NCBI RefSeq assembly: GCF_018531495.1
Contig: NZ_JAHDTI010000011.1
Span: 434,001-498,000, forward strand
Length of the DNA: 64,000 bases
Source of the DNA: Nonomuraea sediminis
Lineage (GTDB): Bacteria; Actinomycetota; Actinomycetes; Streptosporangiales; Streptosporangiaceae
Reading direction: 5' to 3'
Shown: positions 59,445 to 64,000 of the stretch, piece after piece
Layout: each line of letters begins with the position of its first letter
How positions within the stretch are numbered: position 1 is the stretch's first letter
Translations under genes and position numbers: made by a program
The notes under the pieces: model-generated
The model's input: the letters and a program-made list of their open reading frames with translations, nothing else
The model's database searches: none
Told to the model about the DNA's origin: nothing

Positions 59445-60415
59445 ACGGTCTCCTGGCGACAGGATTGCGCGACCTGACCTCCGACCTGGGTGCGCTGGAC
59501 GGGTCGGGCTGGTGGGCGGTCGTGGTGGACTTCGAGGGCAAGGCGACGTGCGCCCGCTTCGACACGGTACGGCCGGCCCCGCTGCCCGCGGCCGGACCGT
59601 GGATCGGGCCCTCGCAGTGGAGCAGTTCCCTCGACCAGGCCGGGTACGAGCGCGGCGTCGAGGCCATCCGGGGCTACATCGCCGAGGGCGAGGTCTACCA
59701 GGCGAACCTGTGCCGGGTGCTGTCGGCGCCGCTTCCCCCGTCGGCCGATCCGCTGGCCCTGGCGGCGCGGCTCTCGTCGGGAAACCCCGCCAACTACGGG
59801 GGCGTGATCCAGGTGCCCGGCCTGAGCGTGGTCACGGCCTCGCCCGAGCTGTACCTGTCGCGCGACGGCGCCGTGATCGAGTCCCGCCCGATCAAGGGCA
59901 CCGGCGTGACCAGGGACGACCTGCTGGAGAAGGACTACGCCGAGAACGTCATGATCGTCGACCTGGTCCGCAACGACCTCGGGATCGTGGCCGCCGTCGG
60001 TTCGGTCACCGTGCCCTCGCTGTGCGCCGCCGAGGACTACCCGGGCTCGGTGCACCTCGTCTCCACCGTCCGCGCCCGGCTCGCGCCGGCCTTCGGCTGG
60101 CAGGAGCTGTTCGACGCCACGTTCCCGCCCGGCTCGGTGACGGGAGCACCCAAATCGTCGGCGCTGCGCATCATCAATGAGCTCGAACCGGAGCCCCGCG
60201 GGCCGTACTGTGGGGCGATCGGCTGGGTGGACGCCGACCGTGGCACCGCGGCGCTGGCCGTCGGGATCCGCACGTTCTGGATGACCGGCGGCGAGATCCG
60301 CTTCGGCACCGGGGCCGGCATCACCTGGGGCAGCGACCCCCGGCGAGAGTGGCAGGAAACCGAGCTCAAGGCGTCCAGGCTGATCGCACTGGCATCCTCA
60401 GGAGGCAATAGATGA
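59420..60415 (+). CDS. pabB: aminodeoxychorismate synthase component I
   Basis: Chorismate-binding enzyme of 331 residues that converts chorismate, with ammonia, to 4-amino-4-deoxychorismate for folate. Core motifs are EGEVYQANLCRV near 92, ASPELYLSRDGAVIESRPIKGT near 140, VMIVDLVRNDLG near 178, PPGSVTGAPKSSAL near 238 and FGTGAGITWGSDP near 300. It lacks the longer N-terminal region of TrpE. The GTG at 59420 fits the GGGAG site better than ATG 59411. It overlaps pabC by 4 bases. Confidence 0.92.
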   Translation: MHDAFAHLNGLLATGLRDLTSDLGALDGSGWWAVVVDFEGKATCARFDTVRPAPLPAAGPWIGPSQWSSSLDQAGYERGVEAIRGYIAEGEVYQANLCRVLSAPLPPSADPLALAARLSSGNPANYGGVIQVPGLSVVTASPELYLSRDGAVIESRPIKGTGVTRDDLLEKDYAENVMIVDLVRNDLGIVAAVGSVTVPSLCAAEDYPGSVHLVSTVRARLAPAFGWQELFDATFPPGSVTGAPKSSALRIINELEPEPRGPYCGAIGWVDADRGTAALAVGIRTFWMTGGEIRFGTGAGITWGSDPRREWQETELKASRLIALASSGGNR

Positions 60416-61242
60416 CCATCCCCGTCTGGGTCAACGGCGAGCTGATCGACCCCGCCCGGGCAACCGTATCCGTCTTCGACCACGGCCTGATGGTCGGCGA
60501 CGGCGTGTTCGAGACCATCAAGATCGTGAACGGCGAGTCGTTCGCGCTCACCCGCCACCTCGACCGGCTCACCCTGTCCGCCCAGCGCATGGACCTGCCG
60601 GACCCCGACGTGTCGGCCATCGCCGACGGCATCGCCAAGTGCCTGGCCGAGGCGCCCGCCTGGCCGCTGGGCCGCATCCGCGTCACCTACACCAGCGGCC
60701 CAGGACCCCTCGGCTCCGACCGCGGCGACCAGGGCACCACCTCGGTCGTCATCGTCGACGAGCAGAAGCCGTTCCCCGCCGCGGCCAACGTCGTGGTCGT
60801 CCCCTGGCCCCGCAACGAGCGCGGCGCCCTGTCGGGCGTCAAGTCGACCTCCTACGGCGACAACGCCAAGGCCCTGGCCTTCGCCAAGGCCCGCGGCGGC
60901 GGCGAGGCCATCTTCGGCAACCTCGCCGGCAACCTGTGCGAGGGCACGGGCTCCAACGTCTTCCTCGTGCACGGCGGGCGCCTGATCACCCCCACCCTCG
61001 AGTCGGGCTGCCTGGCGGGCGTCACCCGGGCCCTCACCCTGGAGTGGTGCGGCGGCGTCGAGGAGGACGTGCCCCTGTCGGCCATCTACGAGGCGGAGGA
61101 GGCCTTCCTCACCTCGACGACCCGCGACATCCAGCCCATCGGGCTCGTCGACGACACCTCGCTCCCCGTCGCCCCCGGCCCCGTCACTGCCGAGGCCATG
61201 AAGATCTTCGCCGACCGCTCGGCCACCGACCTCAACCCCTGA
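60412..61242 (+). CDS. pabC: 4-amino-4-deoxychorismate lyase (class IV aminotransferase fold)
   Basis: PLP enzyme of 276 residues. VFDHGLMVGDGVFETIKIVNG near 22-42 and the lysine-bearing GVKSTSYGDNAKALAFAK near 143-160 identify the class IV fold, and GLCEGTGSN-like NLCEGTGSNVF follows near 178. With pabB directly upstream and overlapping, cleavage of aminodeoxychorismate to 4-aminobenzoate and pyruvate is the best call; branched-chain or D-amino acid aminotransferase activity is the alternative. Confidence 0.88.
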   Translation: MTIPVWVNGELIDPARATVSVFDHGLMVGDGVFETIKIVNGESFALTRHLDRLTLSAQRMDLPDPDVSAIADGIAKCLAEAPAWPLGRIRVTYTSGPGPLGSDRGDQGTTSVVIVDEQKPFPAAANVVVVPWPRNERGALSGVKSTSYGDNAKALAFAKARGGGEAIFGNLAGNLCEGTGSNVFLVHGGRLITPTLESGCLAGVTRALTLEWCGGVEEDVPLSAIYEAEEAFLTSTTRDIQPIGLVDDTSLPVAPGPVTAEAMKIFADRSATDLNP

Positions 61243-61249
61243 CGCCCCA

Positions 61250-61274
61250 GGTGGGGGCGCACCCCGCCCCCACC
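61250..61274 (+). terminator. terminator after pabC
   Basis: Perfect 10-bp stem GGTGGGGGCG/CGCCCCCACC with a 5-base loop, 8 bases after the pabC stop. There is no U-tract. Confidence 0.7.
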
Positions 61275-61384
61275 CCCCGCGCGGGCTCGCCGTACCGCAT
61301 GCGCCAGAAAGGCCCGCCTACCCACTAGGGTGTCGGACACGGTCGGGGGACCAGGGGAAGCGTATCGGGGCACGGGGGTGCTGC

Positions 61385-61942
61385 ATGTCCGATCCACGTT
61401 CACGTATTTCTGCCCGCCCACCCGGGATATCCGGGCACGGCTCCGCGCGGCAGCTGGCCGCCGAGGCCGCCAGGGCGCGACGGGCCTTCACGGTGGCGCC
61501 GCTGATCACGGTGGCGGTCGTGGCGGCGCACACGGCGCTGACCGCCAACTGGTGGGCGCTGGCGGTCCTGGTGGGCGGCGCCGTCCTGCTGCTGCCGTCC
61601 GACCTGGTACTGCGGAAGCTGGTGGCGGCCAGGATGCGGGTCGGCCCCGGCGAGTTCGCCGTCAGGTTCCAGCGGTACGAGGAGATAGGCGGGCGGGAGA
61701 CGTCCCGCACGGCCGTCCTGGTGATCCACCCCGACCGGCTGGCGTTCCGGCGCTACGGGGCCGAGATCCTGCTGGAGGAGATCCACGACGTCGTGATCGA
61801 GCGCCCCCACCTGCTCAGGCCGCGCCCGGCCGTCTACGTGGGGCTCACGGACGACGTGGTGGTCGGCTTCTCGATCCTGGACGGCGCCGCCAGGCTCGCG
61901 CCCGCTCTGCGCGCCCTCGGGATCCGCGTCGAGGAGATCTGA
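61385..61942 (+). CDS. small membrane protein with C-terminal PH-like region
   Basis: Protein of 185 residues. A basic N-terminus (1-33) precedes two adjacent hydrophobic helices (APLITVAVVAAHTAL and ALAVLVGGAVLLLPSDLVL, about 38-74). A cytoplasmic-type domain of about 100 residues follows (VLVIHPDRLAFRRYGAEILLEEIHDVVIE), whose strand pattern resembles bacterial PH-like domains. No function can be assigned. It stands alone between pabC and a GNAT gene. Confidence 0.7.
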   Translation: MSDPRSRISARPPGISGHGSARQLAAEAARARRAFTVAPLITVAVVAAHTALTANWWALAVLVGGAVLLLPSDLVLRKLVAARMRVGPGEFAVRFQRYEEIGGRETSRTAVLVIHPDRLAFRRYGAEILLEEIHDVVIERPHLLRPRPAVYVGLTDDVVVGFSILDGAARLAPALRALGIRVEEI

Positions 61943-61958
61943 CGATACGGTTGCCCGC

Positions 61959-62468
61959 ATGCGCCTGGAACGGCTGTCCGGTGAAGAGGCCCTCGCCCGC
62001 ACGCCCGCCTTCGTCGAGCTCTACAGGACCGCCTTCGCGGAGCCGCCATGGAACGAGGACGGCACCCAGGCCGACGCCTTCGCCGGGCGCCTGGCCGCCG
62101 ACGTCCTTCGCCCCGGCTTCACGGCCGTCCTCGCCTCCGACTCCGGGCGCCCCGCGGGCTTCGGTACGGCCTGGCCCACCCAACCGCCCTTCCCCGCGAA
62201 CCGCGCCTACGGCCGCGTCCGCGCCGAACTCGGCGACCGGGTGGACTCCCACCTCGTAGGCGCCCTCGAAGTCGACGAACTGGCCGTGGCCCCCCACGCC
62301 CGCGGCCAGGGCCTCGCGGCCCGCATCCTCGACCTCCTCTGCGCCGACGCCCCCCGAGCCTGGCTCCTCACCTCTCCCCAGGCCACCCCCGCCATCCGCC
62401 TCTACGAACGCCTCGGCTGGCACCGCCTGACCACCCCTGAAGCCACCGTCACGGTCTTCACCCGCTAG
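61959..62468 (+). CDS. GNAT family N-acetyltransferase
   Basis: Acetyltransferase of 169 residues. The acetyl-CoA site is VDELAVAPHARGQGLAARIL near 107-126, with the RGQGLA loop, and the late TSPQATPAIRLYERLGWHRL is the other family landmark. FVELYRTAFAEPPWNED at the start is typical of a subgroup acting on small molecules. It is 16 bases after the small membrane protein gene. The acceptor is unknown. Confidence 0.88.
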   Translation: MRLERLSGEEALARTPAFVELYRTAFAEPPWNEDGTQADAFAGRLAADVLRPGFTAVLASDSGRPAGFGTAWPTQPPFPANRAYGRVRAELGDRVDSHLVGALEVDELAVAPHARGQGLAARILDLLCADAPRAWLLTSPQATPAIRLYERLGWHRLTTPEATVTVFTR

Positions 62469-62619
62469 AACACCGGGTGCTCATGGCGGGGTCGACCACG
62501 GGCTGATTTTCGAGGACGTCGTCCCGGCGCTGATCGGCGGTCGCGGTGTTACCGGCGGAGATCTCGTGCCCCACCGCGTTCAGGCCCTCCCGCGTGAGCT
62601 CGACGTCCAGACCGAACAT
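62458..62619 (-). CDS. possible small protein or gene remnant
   Basis: Open frame of 53 codons beginning MFGLDVELTREGLNAVGHE. Its third codon positions are mostly G or C, like real genes here. It overlaps the GNAT stop by 11 bases and fills the only space between two genes. No ribosome-binding site or known domain is evident. It could be a small gene or the remainder of a longer one. Confidence 0.35.
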   Translation of the reverse strand: MFGLDVELTREGLNAVGHEISAGNTATADQRRDDVLENQPVVDPAMSTRCSSG

Positions 62620-62644
62620 CGCGTGAGGCAGGGGCGGGCGAGGG

Positions 62645-63379
62645 TCAGGGGGTTCTGGCCAGGAGGGTGAAGCGGTGGCAGGAGGTCTTGAGGGGCATGT
62701 GGGTGTGGAGGGTCTGGAGGGCCTGGGCGTAGCGGTCGGTGGTGAAGTCGGGGATCTGCCAGGGGGTGATGCGAAGGAACATCACTATCGCGCCGATGTC
62801 GTGGAATGTCGCAGGCACCGTCGCCTCCTGCTGCCAGAGGATCTCGAGGCCGGCCTTCTCGAGTTCGGCGGCCGCCGTCTCGAGGCGCCAGGAGCGGTAG
62901 CCGTGCGGCGGCGCGCCCAGGGCGGCGTTGAGCCCGGCGAGATCGTCGCCGCCGACCTGCTGGGTGAGGAAGACGCCGCCGGGTGAGAGGACCCGGCGGA
63001 TCTCGTCGGGGTCGTAGGACTCGTGGCGGCTGGTGATCAGCTCGAAGGAGGCGTCGCCGAACGGGAGCGCGTCGTCATCGTCGATCTCCTCGACCCGCAC
63101 CCCGAGAGGCTCGAGCCGCCGCCGCGCCACGGGGACGTTGGGCGGATACCCCTCGGTGGCCGCCGTGCGAGGCGGCAGCGGCGCCAGCGACGACAGCAGC
63201 TCGCCCCCACCGGTCCCGAGATCCAGCAGCGACGAGAGGCCGGGCAGCCGCTCACGCACCATCGCCTCGTAGTCCCACGGCAAGGTCGCGTCCTCGGAGA
63301 AGCGGCCGTCGAACACGCCGAAGTCCCAGCCTTCGAACGGCGCCTCCAGCGCGTCCCTGACCAGCTCGCCGTAGGTCAT
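62645..63379 (-). CDS. class I SAM-dependent methyltransferase
   Basis: Methyltransferase of 244 residues. LSSLLDLGTGGGELLSSL near 47-64 is SAM motif I, ALPFGDASFELITSRHESYD near 103-122 covers the acidic loop and motif IV, and VLSPGGVFLTQQVGGDDL follows. The pattern resembles RNA/small-molecule methyltransferases of the Methyltransf_11 group. The ATG overlaps by 4 bases the stop of the LVIVD-repeat gene upstream, an unexpected partner. The substrate is unknown. Confidence 0.85.
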   Translation of the reverse strand: MTYGELVRDALEAPFEGWDFGVFDGRFSEDATLPWDYEAMVRERLPGLSSLLDLGTGGGELLSSLAPLPPRTAATEGYPPNVPVARRRLEPLGVRVEEIDDDDALPFGDASFELITSRHESYDPDEIRRVLSPGGVFLTQQVGGDDLAGLNAALGAPPHGYRSWRLETAAAELEKAGLEILWQQEATVPATFHDIGAIVMFLRITPWQIPDFTTDRYAQALQTLHTHMPLKTSCHRFTLLARTP

Positions 63380-64000
63380 GAGGGGTTCCCGTACGACTTC
63401 TGGGTCTGGACGTTGAAGTCGGGCATCTTGATCTTCTTGGCCGGGTCCGTCAGGGGGTCGGAGATCTGGATGACGTCCAGGCCCATGCGGATGTCGCTGG
63501 AGTAGACGTAGCCGTTGTAGTAGTAGGCCGACCACGAGCCCGCCACGCCTCCCGCGCTGTCGGGCGGGTACGGCCCGCGTTCGAAGTAGCCGATCTCCTT
63601 GGGCTGCGTCGAGTCCGTGAAGTCCCAGATGGACACGCCGCCCTGGTACCAGGCCTGGACCATGACGTCCCTGCCCTTGACGGGGATGAGCGAGCCGTTG
63701 TGGGCCACGCAGTTCTCGTCCGGCTGCTGCTGACGCGGGATCTTGAAGTATCCGCGCCGCTCCAGCCGCCCGCCGACGAGGTCGTAGATCGCGTCCGCGC
63801 CCTTCGTCGCGGGCGTGTGCCTGTCGCACGTCGGGATCGAGCCGCCGCCCAGCTCGTCGCTGAAGACGACCTTGGTGGCGTCGTTGTTGAACGTGGCCGA
63901 GTGCCAGATCTGGAAGTTCTCCGTGTCGCGGACCTGCTGCAGGACCTTCGGGTTGACCGGGTCGGCGATGTCGAGCAGGAACCCCTCGCCGAAGCAGGCA
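63376..64000 (-). CDS. LVIVD-repeat beta-propeller protein, 3' part only
   Basis: C-terminal 208 residues of a longer protein whose start lies beyond the window. Repeats of the kind G-V-S-I-W-D-F-T-D...P-K-E-I-G-Y-F and LDIADPVNPKVLQQV are LVIVD-type blades of a secreted beta-propeller. Acidic and tryptophan residues recur in the blades (YYNGYVYSSDIRMGLDVIQI). Such actinobacterial proteins normally carry a signal peptide, which cannot be checked here. It overlaps the downstream methyltransferase by 4 bases. Confidence 0.8.
   Translation of the reverse strand, partial: ACFGEGFLLDIADPVNPKVLQQVRDTENFQIWHSATFNNDATKVVFSDELGGGSIPTCDRHTPATKGADAIYDLVGGRLERRGYFKIPRQQQPDENCVAHNGSLIPVKGRDVMVQAWYQGGVSIWDFTDSTQPKEIGYFERGPYPPDSAGGVAGSWSAYYYNGYVYSSDIRMGLDVIQISDPLTDPAKKIKMPDFNVQTQKSYGNPS

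Noticed and set aside
1-64000. CRISPR arrays, insertion sequences, attachment sites or prophage genes
   Set aside because: No regular spaced repeats, transposase, integrase or terminal inverted repeats were seen; the tRNA genes have no duplicated 3' end nearby.

Overview
This 64-kb window is very GC-rich, codes densely on both strands, and uses GTG starts and ATGA/GTGA gene overlaps throughout. Gene content (mreBCD-mrdA-rodA, a GH46 chitosanase, a two-subunit B12 chelatase system with CbtAB, a CGNR zinc-finger protein, a Gly-Cys-Val tRNA operon) points to a filamentous actinomycete. A Streptosporangiales genus such as Nonomuraea is my inference, not something the sequence proves. I see no phage, insertion sequence, CRISPR array or clear pseudogene; this looks like chromosomal DNA with normal and accessory metabolic operons.

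Layout. 1-7.7 kb: an SDR oxidoreductase, then a LacI-controlled carbohydrate ABC importer facing a glycogen-debranching-type enzyme across twin LacI operators, then a secreted chitosanase with a CsnR-type operator. 7.8-9.4 kb: a flavin reductase/luciferase-like monooxygenase pair. 9.5-15 kb: the cell-elongation operon mreB-mreC-mreD-mrdA-rodA, with a 78-bp repeat shared by the end of mreD and the start of mrdA. 15-21.5 kb: a beta-propeller hydrolase-like protein, a sulfotransferase, a TetR/MFS/PLP-lyase operon and two small proteins. 21.5-31.4 kb: a ten-gene minus-strand block (M24-like protein, complete Dpp-type peptide importer, a triple-RidA fusion, a CocE-type hydrolase, a ComA-like phosphosulfolactate synthase) below a LysR gene. 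32.4-34.5 kb: a divergent three-gene redox module (atypical thioredoxin, an uncharacterised protein, and a CGSC protein resembling the Sec/Cys subunit of glycine and proline reductases). This is the most interesting part of the window.

35-51.7 kb is a cobalamin regulon: cobF, a PPOX-fold protein, cobL, cobM, cobK, a fused cobIJ, cobH, cobG, cobN, cobB, cobO, a fused ChlI/ChlD-type chelatase subunit, a degenerate histidine-phosphatase protein, and the cobalt importer cbtA-cbtB. The presence of cobG, cobF and cobN indicates the oxygen-dependent, late-cobalt route. Two cobalamin riboswitches of different size precede cobN and cbtB.

51.8-64 kb: a tRNA-Gly/Cys/Val operon; a DinB-like protein; a siderophore-interacting protein behind PadR-like operator repeats; a CGNR regulator divergent from a methyltransferase; an ArsR regulator with histidine ammonia-lyase; a dehydrogenase-RidA fusion divergent from a LysR gene with two palindromes between them; pabB/pabC for 4-aminobenzoate; a small membrane protein; a GNAT acetyltransferase; a second methyltransferase; and the 3' part of an LVIVD-repeat protein that runs off the window.
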